NCBI RefSeq assembly: GCF_012489685.1
Contig: NC_080042.1
Coordinates: 78,187,093 to 78,251,092 of the forward strand
Source: Lotus japonicus
Lineage: Eukaryota > Streptophyta > Magnoliopsida > Fabales > Fabaceae
Reading direction: 5' to 3'
DNA length: 64,000 nt
Part shown: positions 12,799 to 23,398 of the stretch, one piece after another
Layout of the letters: every line of letters starts with the position of its first letter
How positions within the stretch are numbered: the first letter of the stretch is position 1
Program-made: the position numbers and the translations under genes
The notes under the pieces: model-generated
Told to the model about the DNA's origin: nothing
What the model saw: only the letters and a program-made list of their open reading frames with translations
Database searches by the model: none

Positions 12799-13818
12799 AA
12801 TAATATCAATTAATTAGTTTAGAATATAATGATTGTATAAAAAAAGTATAATGATACTTTTTATATAAAACAAAATCTCACGTAGATAGCATTATAGTAC
12901 TTTAAAATTAAAACATACAATTGAAAATTACACGCAAATACAAACAACAATCGCTTTTAGGTTTCAGAGCCGACTTAGATGCAAATCATCTTACTCAATG
13001 GATTCTCATTTATCAGACAAACAAAATCTTATAAATTTCATAAATCAATATAGATTTAAAATTTTCAAATTAGCCAAGTTAGATTTGTTTTGGAAATAAA
13101 TTTTAGGTGCAGAAATTTCTCCTCGTCATTTATACTCCCTCCGTCCCCTATTAGAAATCACTTTTTGTGAGTTTTTTTTGTCCCAAAATATAAGTCACTT
13201 TACAATATCTATGCAACATTAATTTTTTCTCTACATGTTTACCCTTGTAGCATTTAAAGAATTTTCCTACTTTCCAATATTTTTCTTTATTATCGAGGTC
13301 ACTTTCATTTATATCTACTCAAAAAACTTCCAAAACTTATTTTTTATTGGTGGAAAGGGGTTTTCAAGATAGTGGAACATTAATATGGAGAGAGAGGTAG
13401 ATGAGATTCATTGAATTGATATACTTTTAAATGTGGTCCGTTTAGGAAAAAAGATACAAATTTATTGTAACTAACTAATTCTAACCACTTTTCTTAATCC
13501 TAGAGAATTAGGTAAAAGTGACTTATAATAGGGGACGGAGGGAGTAACTGAATGCATTCGGTTGGTATCTCATTTTATTTTATTTGAAATTTGACATAAT
13601 ATCAATCAATTAGTTTAGAATATAACGATTGTTTAAAAAAATATAATGATACCTTTTATATAAAACAAAATCTCACGTAGGTAGCATTATTGTAATTTAA
13701 AATTAAAACATATAAATTGAAAATTAAACCCAAATACAAACAGCAATAGCTTTTAGATTTCAGAGCAGCTTTAGATGCAAATCATCTTACTAAATGGATG
13801 CTCATTTATTAGAGAAAT
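12799..13818. repeat. direct repeat (about 223 bp) flanking a MITE inside Helitron B
   Basis: Copies at about 12799-13022 and 13596-13818 share long runs such as AAAACAAAATCTCACGTAG and GATGCAAATCATCTTACT. They differ at scattered positions. A Stowaway MITE lies between them. Confidence 0.8.
13135..13544. mobile_element. Stowaway-like (Tc1/mariner) MITE
   Basis: 410 bp between TA dinucleotides (13133-13134 and 13545-13546). The ends CTCCCTCCGTCCCCTATTA and TAATAGGGGACGGAGGGAG are perfect inverted repeats over 19 bases, and similarity continues further inward. There is no coding capacity. Confidence 0.92.
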
Positions 13819-13861
13819 AAAGAAGTTAACTGTATAGAGAAATCCTTGGGGTTTTACAAAA

Positions 13862-14000
13862 TCTCACGTTACATATACATAAAGAAATCTCTAAAGTTAA
13901 AAAGAAGATTTTACAATGATAGTTTTTATATAAAACAAAATCTCACGTTACATATACATAAAAAAATCTCTATAATTAAAAATAAGATTTTAAAATTAAT
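13862..14000. repeat. short tandem repeat inside Helitron B
   Basis: The phrase ATCTCACGTTACATATACAT recurs about 80 bases later, followed each time by AAA-rich ATCTCTA sequence. Confidence 0.7.
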
Positions 14001-14114
14001 AATGATTGCATTCACATTAATAATGGTTGATTTGCCGGAGTAATATCCTTTCACCCTCCATAAATGTACATCAAACCTTATATACATTAACCTATGAGCT
14101 CTAGTCCGTAGCTA

Positions 14115-14212
14115 ATGAGAAACTCTGCCAAATTCACCTAGCAACCATCAAATCTCTGCGTGTCCATAGTAGCTCTGTGGTCCCTCAGCACCAGATCAGC
14201 TCCATTTTCCTG
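14115..14212 (-). pseudogene. possible captured exon, unidentified
   Basis: On the minus strand a CAG acceptor-like site precedes a frame reading ENGADLVLRDHRATMDTQ, then a stop after a few more residues. Base composition is richer in GC than the surrounding Helitron. I do not recognise the source gene. It may be a fragment of a host gene carried by Helitron B. Confidence 0.3.
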
Positions 14213-14266
14213 GAATTCACAATAAATAAAATTATGACAAATTAAGAAAAAATAAGAATTAAAGTA

Positions 14267-16817
14267 CCTAAATCCTAATCAAATCTAAAATTTAAAAATG
14301 TACTAATTAAAGATAGATAAAAACACTCAAAATCTATCAAATTACAATAAATACTTATAAAATCATAAATTAAATAAAGACCTAAAATTCAATAAAGACA
14401 CCATAAAAATTAATTAATACTTTCAAAATAAAATAAAAGATCCAAGATAAAATCAAGAAATAAACAACTTAAATCTTAATCAAATCTAAAATTTAAAAAG
14501 GTACTAATTAAAGATAGATAAAAACTACCAAAGTCTAGCAAATCACAATAAAAACTCATAAAACCCTGAATTAAATAAAAATCCGAAAATTCAATAAAAA
14601 TACGATAAAAATTAATTAACACTCTTAAGGGAATATGTAACTATATGGTTTAGAACTTATGAAAGGTGCTGGTAGACTGGCGGTATGTTTTTCACGGGAA
14701 TTGAAAACCTTTTACCATGTACATTATGAGAGGGAAGGTAACGTTTGACACAAAGAAAACTTATATAAGAACAGAGAGGGAAATATTGAATGGTAACATA
14801 TTGACCATGTAATCAATATTTTAATTGTAAACATAAACGGGATGCCAATCATAAATAGATAAATATTTTTAATTTAAATTCACTTTAAATCTTTTGAAAT
14901 ATTAATAAAATATATAACAAAAAGTTCATATGCAAATAAATAAATGTTCTCAAGATTTAGCTTAAGCAAATAAGGGACCATAAAATTCTAAAGAAAATTC
15001 ACCATTTCAGAAGAAAAAAAAATGCAACCTAGCAATAGGTTTTGGCAATTCCAAATTAACACTAACCTATAGGTATTCAGTTGTAGAAGAATCCCACCAA
15101 AACTATGAAAAAATCTAAATTGTAAGGTGAAATGAATCACACTACTTTTCCACATACCTCGATTAATTAAAAAATATATATTTTCTATTGTTTTATATGC
15201 ACAATATTTTTTTTATTGATCTCACCTTGCTTATGTTAGTCACTAAGACTATGTTTGTATAAATGTTCACATACATTCAAATGCACCTATATCTAAATCT
15301 TTGTCAGTAGTACATGTCTCAAATTAAAGTACGTACTTATGGCCATTAACCTTAAGATTTGGATAACACACTGCAGTAAGATCTGGTTAGCCTAATTCAT
15401 AAGCTTACAACATCAAAGAAACTTTTAATCCCCCCTTAAAAAGTGAGAACAGATGGAAAACAATTCATCTTTCATGACCAGTGAGAACAGATAAATGTTG
15501 AAATAACATACATAACAATGAAAGAAAATAAATGAGATGTTCATCTATCAATGTTAATTTTTTTATCAACAAACACATTAATACATGAACATTACAAAAC
15601 AATAATAATGAAACATAGAATGGGTTAAAACATGCTTTGGCGAACAAAAGACACTTCTAGAACTACATGAAAGAATCATTAAAATTGAAGAAGAAGGACT
15701 ACCGGAGATATGAGGAAAATGATATGCCTTTGACTTTTGAGTGATAACAATTCTTAGTCTACAAAGCCACAAAGCATTGTTTTTGACATACCTGGAACAA
15801 AGAGGCTGAAGCAAGAAGTGAGAAACTCGTTTTTGAGTTTGAAGAACATGCACTCTCAAATCTCAATTGTGATTTTTCTCTGTAACCATAAAAAAAAATT
15901 CTCAATTGTGATGGGGATAAATTTATAATGAAAAATTTAATTGAAGTGAAGGTCCATGTTGTTTTTGAAGCATATATGATATGAGGTTTGCCATGGTTGA
16001 GATAAAGAAGGGAGAAATAGAGAAAATTGTGAGAATTTTGGAGATGGAGAACATATGAAGGTTTTTTTGCTCTTCTAACTCTTTTTATTTTCTAATATAG
16101 ATTGATATTGATACTCCATATAAAAAAAATATTTTTTAGGAAGATTTTTTTTAACAGAAACTATCTAACAAAGATACATAAAAACAAACAACCTAAATAA
16201 TCAAATCTAAAATTTAAAAAGGTACTAAATAAATATAGATAAAAACTATCAAAATCTAGCAAATCACAATAAAAACTCATAAAATTCTGAATTAATTAAA
16301 AATTCGAAAATTCAATAAAAATACCATAAAAATTAATTAATGCTCTAAAAATAAATTAAGATTAAATCAAGAAATAAACAACCTAAATCCTAATCAAATC
16401 TAAAATTTAAAAATAATTTTTTATGAGAATTAACCTATAGAGAACGTATGAAGGTTTTTTTTGCTCTTCTAACCCTTTTTATTTTCTAATATAGATTGAT
16501 ATTGATACTCTATATAAAAAACAATATTTTTTAGGAAGATTTTTTTAACAGAAACTATCTAACAAAGATACATAAAAACAAACAACCTAAATCCTAATCA
16601 AATCTAAAATTTAAAAAGGTACTAAATAAATATAGATAAAAACTATCAAAATCTAGCAAATCACAATAAAAACTCATAAAATTCTGAATTAATTAAAAAT
16701 CCGAAAATTCAATAAAAATACCATAAAAATTAATTAATGCTCTAAAAATAAATTAAAAATAAATTAAGATTAAATCAAGAAATAAACAACCTAAATCCTA
16801 ATCAAATCTAAAATTTA
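14267..16817. repeat. dispersed about 200-bp repeat and 390-bp tandem duplication in Helitron B
   Basis: A unit opening with CTAAATCCTAATCAAATCTA begins near 14267, 14468, 16585 and 16790, with related starts near 16190 and 16381. The larger block 16049-16437 is repeated as 16438-16817, including the phrase TTCTAATATAGATTGATATTG. These are amplified Helitron internal repeats, and no coding function is seen. Confidence 0.85.
14641..16048. other. internal region of Helitron B without recognised gene
   Basis: AT-rich sequence. Short minus-strand frames at 15465-15860 have no recognisable domain. Confidence 0.5.
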
Positions 16818-16998
16818 ATGTGGCAAATAGGGCCAAGGTGGAAAAGCTGATGTGTAAATTATTAAATGAGAATTAATAGGTGGAAAAGCTGACGTGTAAA
16901 TAATTAAGTGAGAATTAATCTCGGAGCGACACGTCACTAACTTGGCCTGTGAGAGCGACACGTCATGCTAGAAGTTGTTCTTTTCTAATATATATAGA

Positions 16999-17110
16999 TA
17001 AGAGAACTTTGAATATGGGCCATTCATCTCTAATTTACTCAAGTACTATTCATAAGAGTACATTGAATCTGGGCCATTCATCTCAAATGTACTCAATTTG
17101 TGTTCTTTAC
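16999..17110 (+). repeat. duplicated Helitron A 5' terminal segment
   Basis: The phrase TAAGAGAACTTTGAATATGG followed by GCCATTCATCTC recurs about 50 bases later as CATAAGAGTACATTGAATCT followed by GGGCCATTCATCTC. The second copy retains an ACTATTCATAAGAG start like the true terminus. Confidence 0.75.
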
Positions 17111-17728
17111 TCTGGCCCGTTCGAATCTGACGTTTGTTTCCCCCTTTCTTCTAGAAGTTTCTTTCTGTCGATGACATCACGGTTTGCGTTGAAGAAGTAT
17201 GGGATGAAGGAGAAGAGTGTATCCATGATCGTCAGTCTGCGATTGATCTGCAATGTTGCAGTCACAGTCGCTGTAGCCTCGGTCAGGTTTAGGTGTAGTT
17301 TGAGAAAAGAAGAGATTTGGAAGTTTGGAGGAAGGAGATGGATGAAAATTTAGGGTTGACAATTGTATTGGTAAGGGGTGATCGAAAATGATGTATTTGT
17401 GCACTGTTTGTTGTCAGGAGAAAAGGTGTATCAGAAGCCATAGATGTTCGTCTGCTGATCGTTTCCATGTCAGGTGAGTATGAGATTTTTGGTATGCACA
17501 GTTGGCCAGCTATTTTGTTGTTGGCATTCATTTCAATTTAATTGAAATCTAATTGTTTCTCATTTTTAGTTGTCTATAAATATGTTCTTGCTATTGTTCT
17601 TGCTCTTACCTCTTTTCTTTCTATGTTCTCTTGCTATTGTTCTTGCTCTTACCTCTTTTCTTTCTATGTTCTCTACATTTGTGGTAATTGTAGATTTGTA
17701 GTTCTCTAGCTTTGAGTTCCCGTCGAAC

Positions 17729-17905
17729 ATGTCTCGGGTCCCCGTTCTCGCGTTTCTACTGCTACTCTTTCTGCGGGCCAAAGCTTCCGTTCATGATTAC
17801 AGAGGGGAACATTTCACGGCCAAGGGCAACGCCTTTGTCATACATGGAGGCAGCGATGGAATTTACTCAACTGCTCCCAATTTCAACGAAACTTCCGCTT
17901 CTCCT
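17729..17905 (+). pseudogene. captured first-exon fragment of a GOST/TMEM87-like seven-TM protein gene
   Basis: An ATG opens a signal-peptide-like start (MSRVPVLAFLLLLFLRAKA). SVHDYRGEHFTAKGNAF and VIHGGSDGIYS follow. This resembles the N-terminus of plant 'lung seven transmembrane receptor' proteins (CAND6/7, GOST family), whose mature part starts S[IV]H[ED]Y and contains FHGGS[ED]G[IL]Y. The similarity stops near 17905, where hnRNP-Q-like sequence begins in another frame. The rest of the receptor is missing. I read it as a gene fragment carried by Helitron A1. The family identification is from memory of the motif and should be checked by search. Confidence 0.6.
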
Positions 17906-18221
17906 TCAAGCCGTCGAGGGTGTTGGTCCAGGAGTTGAAAGCATCGAGCTCATTAAGGTTCAGGCTTGAACTAAATTTGTTACTAGCTTATATTAAATTG
18001 TTATAAGGCCTACCTTTATTCCAATCCATTTTTGTTCATTACAGGACCCTCAAAATCCAAGTAAGAATCGTGGGTTTGCTTTTGTTTTGTATTACAACAA
18101 TGCATGTGCTGATTATTCACGACAAAAGATGCCAAGTTCGAGTTTTAATCTATGTGGAAATACACCAACTGTCAGATGGGCAGATCCAAAGAATTCACCT
18201 GATCATTCTGCTTCTTCACAG
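17890..18221 (+). pseudogene. captured fragment of an hnRNP-Q/LIF2-like RNA-binding protein gene, intron retained
   Basis: Exon piece 17895-17958 reads AVEGVGPGVESIELIK and ends at a GT donor. The next piece, 18045-18221, starts after a CAG acceptor and reads DPQNPSKNRGFAFVLYYNNACADYSRQK, given here in parts: DPQNPSKNRGFAFVLYY, then NNACADYSRQK, then WADPKNSPDHSASSQ, ending at a GT donor. This is the junction between RRM1 and RRM2 of plant hnRNP-Q-like proteins such as LIF2. The retained intron shows capture at the DNA level. The frame does not match that of the upstream GOST-like piece, so no in-frame fusion protein is made without splicing changes. Confidence 0.82.
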
Positions 18222-21200
18222 GTAATTTCTTGGATGAAAGGGGAGCTTAGAGGTTAAAAGTGATTTTCAGTTGTTTTTCATACAATTGTATCAAGTGTTT
18301 GATTGGACATATATAGGTGATAATCCTTGCTTCCCTTTTACTGCTTTTTCCTGCATCCCCCCTATCTCCTTTTTTTCTCTCAGCTGAGGTCACGTAGTAA
18401 ATAGGAAAAACGTATTCACCATAGGTGTTATGATTTTCTGTACTACATTTCCATATTTTCAATTTGAGGAAATTGGTTCATTTATTTTAGAGGAAAAAGT
18501 TTGGCTCTTTTCTACAATTCTCTTGGACAAAAAAAAATAGTACAGGGGAGATGAGCTTGCCTTATTCCAACATCAGGGCATATTGCAAGCCTCAATGAGG
18601 ACTTACAATGCAAATGTAGACGTAGTACTTACAGATAACCTATCAATGAAGGTCCATCAGTGGTATTTGAACCTATTATCTTTTAGCCAACTTGATTTCA
18701 TTGTATTTGTACCAGTTGAGCTAATCCTGATTGGCAGTTCTTCTTTACAATGACTTGGACTTTAGCGGCACAAACTTAGTACATGAATTTGTAAATCCTT
18801 TATCTGCTCTTTTTTGTTATGGTTGAAGCTTGATCTTCATAACTTGCATTAAGTATATGAAATTATGAATCGTACCCAAGAGTTTTAGCTCAAGTGACTA
18901 TAGGTCCCTGATATAAAAATCCCTCTTCGGCTGCTTTCTCTGCACCTTAGCCCACTCTCCTTGCCTTCTCAAATTTCTGGTAATACATATTGGTATATAT
19001 ATGAAACTCTTTCTGTGTTATTGCTTCTTATCCTGATATTGTGAATACAATTAGGAATTAGAGTTCAGAAATGTAGCTTCAAACAATTATGATGGTAAAA
19101 GTTCATAGAGACACCTGTCCTGGTTCTCCTCCAAGGTGTGTTTTTCAATTGGTAATTTGGTATTAGTTGTTGCTTAAAAGACAAGGGTGGGTAATGTAAG
19201 CTTTGGGTTCAAGAATCAATCAGTCATTTGATCCTTCAAAATAAAATATTGACTGTCTCCTAATTTTGTGACTCACCTAAGTATTTCCTTTGGAAATTTA
19301 TTTCGCGTCATTTTCAGTTAGATCCAATGATTAATTTGTAGGCTGGTTTACTGTGTAGGCTTTCAATCAAAAGTGCTAAAATTAACCTTGGAAGAGAATA
19401 ACTAGATTTAGAATCCTTTGATCAATTATGGATTACTTTAAAGCGCTTTTAATCCTTTAATCAATCAGTCATTTAGAATCAATAACTTGATTACTTTGTA
19501 GGCTTAACAAAACCTGATGCCAAAATGATAGTTGGCTGCAGCAGTAGCAACATGTTTTTGGTATCAGCTACATTAGCTTTGCTAGCTTGATTCATGCTTT
19601 CATCTCTTCTTTTTTTGGTGTCTAAATGAATGGTGGTGGTTTCTGCTTTTGCACGTGTCATGTGTACCCTGATACATTTTATCTAATGTCAAAATTATTG
19701 ATTGATAAATTGCAAGACTAATTAGTTAGTGGTTTGAATGAGTTTCTTGAATTCTGATGATTGGTTTCTTTGTCTTGCATCATTGCAGGACTAGAAAGTG
19801 TTGTAAAGATAAAGAAGCTGAATAATTTTTTTTCATCATTGAAGGATTATTTTTCTGTGTTTAGATAAGATAAGAAAGGTAACACAACTCTTCACACATC
19901 TAAAGGAAAGGCCGTTCACAGGTTATACTCACATTCTCTTGAACCGTAGTTGTAGATTTTTTATTTTTGAACATACTTGCTTCAGTTTCATTATGAAATA
20001 TATATCTATAACTTATTAGAGCTTGTATACACAAATAAGGAGATACTTTTAGTCTTTTACTGTTCATTTGGAAGAGGAAATCTCCACCCTCCAAATTTTT
20101 CTAATTCTACGGTAGATGTGAATCTCATACCATTCAATTCTCACCTTGGGCTTGCAACATACGCGCTCCAGTTTTTCCAGGATCAAGTACATTTATTCTT
20201 ATTAACATTTTTGTCTTTGAAGAGACATGGTTATTTCTATTGCTGATGAGTTTTCCTTCTGTCTACATCCTGTTCATGATGTCTTTTTATGAGATTTTAC
20301 CTCCATATATTTGTGAGTATAACATAGCTAATTTTATGCAATATTTGTAAAACACGGTGTATCTAAAATAAGGTATCTTACTATCTTGTGTGGCCCTGGT
20401 GCTATCTATGACCTCATCTGCCGCGTATAATGACTGGTTTGTTTTCTGTTTTTTTCTAAGTATGTGATGGGTTAATGTAGGTATTAATCTTATTTCTATT
20501 ACTTATCGTGTGCAATTCCAATTTTGCAGACTATTCCTGATTACATTCAGCTAGAATGTTTCAGGGACATGAGTCCCGAAATCAATGTGCTTCTTCCAAA
20601 TGGATGTTGGACAAGATAGGAAATTGTTTGGTACTCACTTGGTGAGGAAAGAAGCAAATATGGAATGATGGGTGAGGTTTTTGGTCCATGGTATAATTTC
20701 TATATGAACACATTTATTAGACTTGGAACCACTGTCGCACGACACAGGATGCAACTAAGGAAAATGGTGTTACCAAATTGTTATAGGGTGGTTGTATTCA
20801 CTGTGAAGAAGTCCTAAGTGTGTTCCTTTTTTTGCTACCATGTAATACAGCATGAAGTAGTTGTTTAACACCACTTCAATTGTTCTACTTTGTTTGGTTA
20901 CTTTTTTTTTATGTATTTAGTGATCAGTCCTTTAAAGGCGTCATGTATTTACAACTTGAATTGTTTGTTATTGTGGTGTTTGATTTGGTGAACAATTAAC
21001 CTCTTGTTGCATATTTGTTATTTCCTATATTTATAACAAAAACTTTAACATTGTTGTATATTCAAATATCTTTTAACAATTAACCTATAGTGCGTTAATC
21101 TTAGCCTTCGTATATTTATAACAAAAACTTTAACACTAACTTTAACACTGTAATTTTGTTCAAGTTATTTTTATAAAGATAAATTAAAATAAAACTTTGT

Positions 21201-21300
21201 TACATATTTATAATTAGTTCATTGACCCCTATGTTTCGGTCAAGCCATATTTGAGTTGTGATTATTAAATATTACAATAATTGGTATGTAAGTTAATTAG
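18222..21300 (+). other. Helitron A1 interior, possible further captured fragments
   Basis: No gene is recognised. Two stretches look coding-like. At 19980-20230 the frame reads LHPPNFSNSTVDVNLIPFNS, and after an acceptor-like site near 20530 a frame reads TIPDYIQLECFRDMSPEINV, followed by a stop. Their sources are unknown. The last 300 bp belong to the conserved Helitron A 3' region. Confidence 0.4.
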
Positions 21301-21352
21301 ATGGAGTTAATAAATTGATTGAATAAATATGATAAATTGTAGAACTGCTCGT

Positions 21353-21367
21353 CCGTGCATTGCACGG
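21353..21367 (+). other. 3' terminal hairpin of Helitron A1
   Basis: CCGTGC-ATT-GCACGG followed by CGGGCTAAAATCCTAG. The same structure occurs in inverted orientation at 31807-31821 and 48503-48517. Confidence 0.88.
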
Positions 21368-21460
21368 AGACGGGCTAAAATCCTAGTTGATTTTGATTTA
21401 ATGGTTGAAAATCACTCTTCTCACTTTCACATAAAAACATGTTCTCTCACTAAATACCCT

Positions 21461-21462
<2 letters not shown>

Positions 21463-21498
<36 letters not shown>
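21463..21498. repeat. (AT)18 microsatellite
   Basis: An uninterrupted AT dinucleotide run beside the left end of a MULE-type element. Confidence 0.95.
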
Positions 21499-21501
<3 letters not shown>

Positions 21502-21503
21502 TA

Positions 21504-22781
21504 GGTGCTTGCTACCATACCACAACATTTAGTTGGGGTATGATACATAAGATGATGTGTACCAATTAAATTAATCCAGAGTGTAATTAATTAAGTACTC
21601 TTTTTTTGGTCAAATATAGGTTAATATTGATTTTATTATTTACTAATTAGTCCTCAACTAATGTACTAATTGAGAATCCTACTATTTCATTTCCCTTCTC
21701 CAAAAATCTTTCCGTCTTCCGCAAATCCACATCCTAGTAATCTGCAATTTCATTTCCATTCTCCTACTATTTCACAAGTCATATCTATCTCTGTTACTGT
21801 GACTTGTTCTTCCCTAAATTCGTCCATTTAAAATCATCAATTTTGTAAAATAAAACTCAGTTCTTCAAAACCAAAAACAACATACAGATTTGGGGTTTCA
21901 GAAGCAAATTTTTTGTTCTTCATGTTCTTCCTTTCCTCCAACATCTCCCTTTCTAAGCCTCTTTTCTTCTCAGTTCTGATTTGGGGGAAAAAGTGGGTTC
22001 ACTGCAGATCTGGGGTAGAAGAAGAAGAAGTGGCAGATCTGGGGTTGCAGATCTGAAATCGCCATCACTACCTCCTCTTTCCCAGAAAACCCTAAAACGG
22101 GGATCTTGGGTTGCAAATCAGCCTCTTCTGCCCTAAAAGCTCAACCAACAAGTCATAACCACCCAAAATCACATCCGCCACCACCTCCTGCTTGCTGCCC
22201 CGCTACCATCACCTTCGTTCTCCCTGAACCGTGCCACCATCATCATCGTTCTCTCCAAATCGCGGCTACCACCACTTCTTGCTTGCAGCGCTGCCACCAT
22301 TTCTCCGAGTCCAGCGCCGCCATCACTATCACTTCCCCTTCCTAGTTCAGCGCCGCCGTCACTCGCCCTCTCTAATTCCGGTGCCGCCATCACTTCTTGT
22401 TTTGGGTTTTGGTGTTCATTTTTTTATCTTTCTTTTTTCCAGATCTGGATTATGGAAGGTTAAATGGGGTTTTGACTTTAGTAAGGGAGATGTTAATGAA
22501 GAAGATGATGATGAAGGATGAATTTCTGGGTTAAGATGAAGTTTAATCTCTTTTCCTGAATGTGAAAACCCTAAAACACACAAAAAAGAAGTTTCATGAA
22601 ATTAGTTTACCACTTAACGGAATTACAAAAATGTTAGGACCATAACATAATTAATACAAATATTTTTTTTTTCGTTATTTTCTGAAAAGAAAAATAAAGA
22701 AGTCAAAGTTTACAGTCAAAGCAACTCCTATTAGTCCACATCACTCAGGTATGATACAATTGTGGTATGGTAGCATTTACC
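21504..22781. mobile_element. non-autonomous Mutator-like element with gene-like interior
   Basis: The ends GGTGCTTGCTACCATACC and GGTATGGTAGCATTTACC are inverted repeats, and inward similarity includes GTATGATAC. Flanking 9-mers ATATGAATA (21495-21503) and ATATCAATA (22782-22790) match at 8 of 9 positions. This suggests a 9-bp target-site duplication typical of MULEs. The interior 21690-22560 is not AT-rich like its surroundings. It has a CT-rich leader and Pro/His/Thr-rich frames resembling a gene 5' region. That could be host DNA picked up by the element (Pack-MULE), but I cannot identify it. Confidence 0.7.
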
Positions 22782-22855
22782 ATATCAATAATGTTACTTA
22801 CGTCTTTTTAAGATGGAAAAGGTGAAATAAGGAAAGAGATAAGAAAAAAAGAAAA

Positions 22856-23398
22856 GGCTTAATTACAACTTTGGTCCCCGACGTTTACAAATGCCACGAT
22901 TTTGGTCCCCCACCTAATTTAATTACATGGATGGTCCTCGACGTTGTAGGTCGTGTGCAACGTTAGTCCTACCGTTTATTTCTTAATGGAGGAGGCTTAC
23001 GTGGACGTCTAGTTGGAGAGAAAAAAGAGATCTGAGGAGAGAGGGAAGCACGTGAGTATCACGTGAACTCACGTGAACCTTATATGAACTCATTATACCC
23101 AAATCTGAAACCCTAGGGATCTAAATCGCGTTACCTTCTTCGTTCCAGGGAGGTCAGGGGTTTGGGTATAATGGGTTCAGATAAGGGTCACGTGATACTC
23201 ACGTGCTTCCCTCTCTCCTCATACCTCGTTTCTCTCTCCAACTGGACGTCCACGTAAACCTCCTCCATTAAGAAATAAACGGTAGGACTAACGTTGCACA
23301 CGGCCTACAACGTCGGGGACCATCCATGTAATTAAATTAGGTGGGGGACCAAAATCGTGGCATTGGTAAACGTCGGGGACCAAAGTTGCAATTAAGCC
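22856..23398. mobile_element. foldback MULE-type element with long inverted repeats
   Basis: The 543-bp element starts GGCTTAATTACAACTTTGG and ends CCAAAGTTGCAATTAAGCC. The two arms of about 240 bp are inverted copies, meeting near 23120. Perfect 9-bp duplications AAAAGAAAA flank it (22847-22855, 23399-23407). It has no coding region. Both arms contain CACGTGA motifs. Confidence 0.9.

Larger units (their letters stand above)
12211..16998 (-). mobile_element. Helitron B, nested inside Helitron A1
   Basis: On the minus strand the element begins TCTATATATATTAGAAAAG (16998 downward) and ends with a hairpin CCCCGTGC-AAC-GCGCGGG (12225-12242), then GCACTAG (ending at 12211). The flanking bases are A (12210) and T (16999). 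The flanks TCACTATTCA and TAAGAGAACT join into the uninterrupted family-A 5' terminus seen in two sister copies. The body is 4788 bp, AT-rich and full of internal repeats, with no RepHel protein. It is non-autonomous. Confidence 0.88.
12171..21386 (+). mobile_element. Helitron A1 (outer), interrupted by Helitron B, carries captured gene fragments
   Basis: The 5' end TCTACCACACC (12171) follows an A, and the 3' end CTAG (21383-21386) precedes a T, as expected for Helitron insertion between A and T. A hairpin CCGTGC-ATT-GCACGG lies at 21353-21367, 15 bp before the end. The 5' terminal sequence aligns base for base with two other copies in this window (ends at 38487 and 52999). The last 300 bp align with the copy ending at 48484. 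Without the inserted Helitron B (12211-16998) the element is about 4.4 kb. It has no RepHel coding region and is therefore non-autonomous. Pieces of at least two host genes lie at 17729-18221. Confidence 0.88.

Noticed and set aside
22106..22521. Pro/His-rich frames as a real gene
   Set aside because: They lie between MULE ends, overlap in several frames and have no conserved domain. I kept them only as a possible captured piece.
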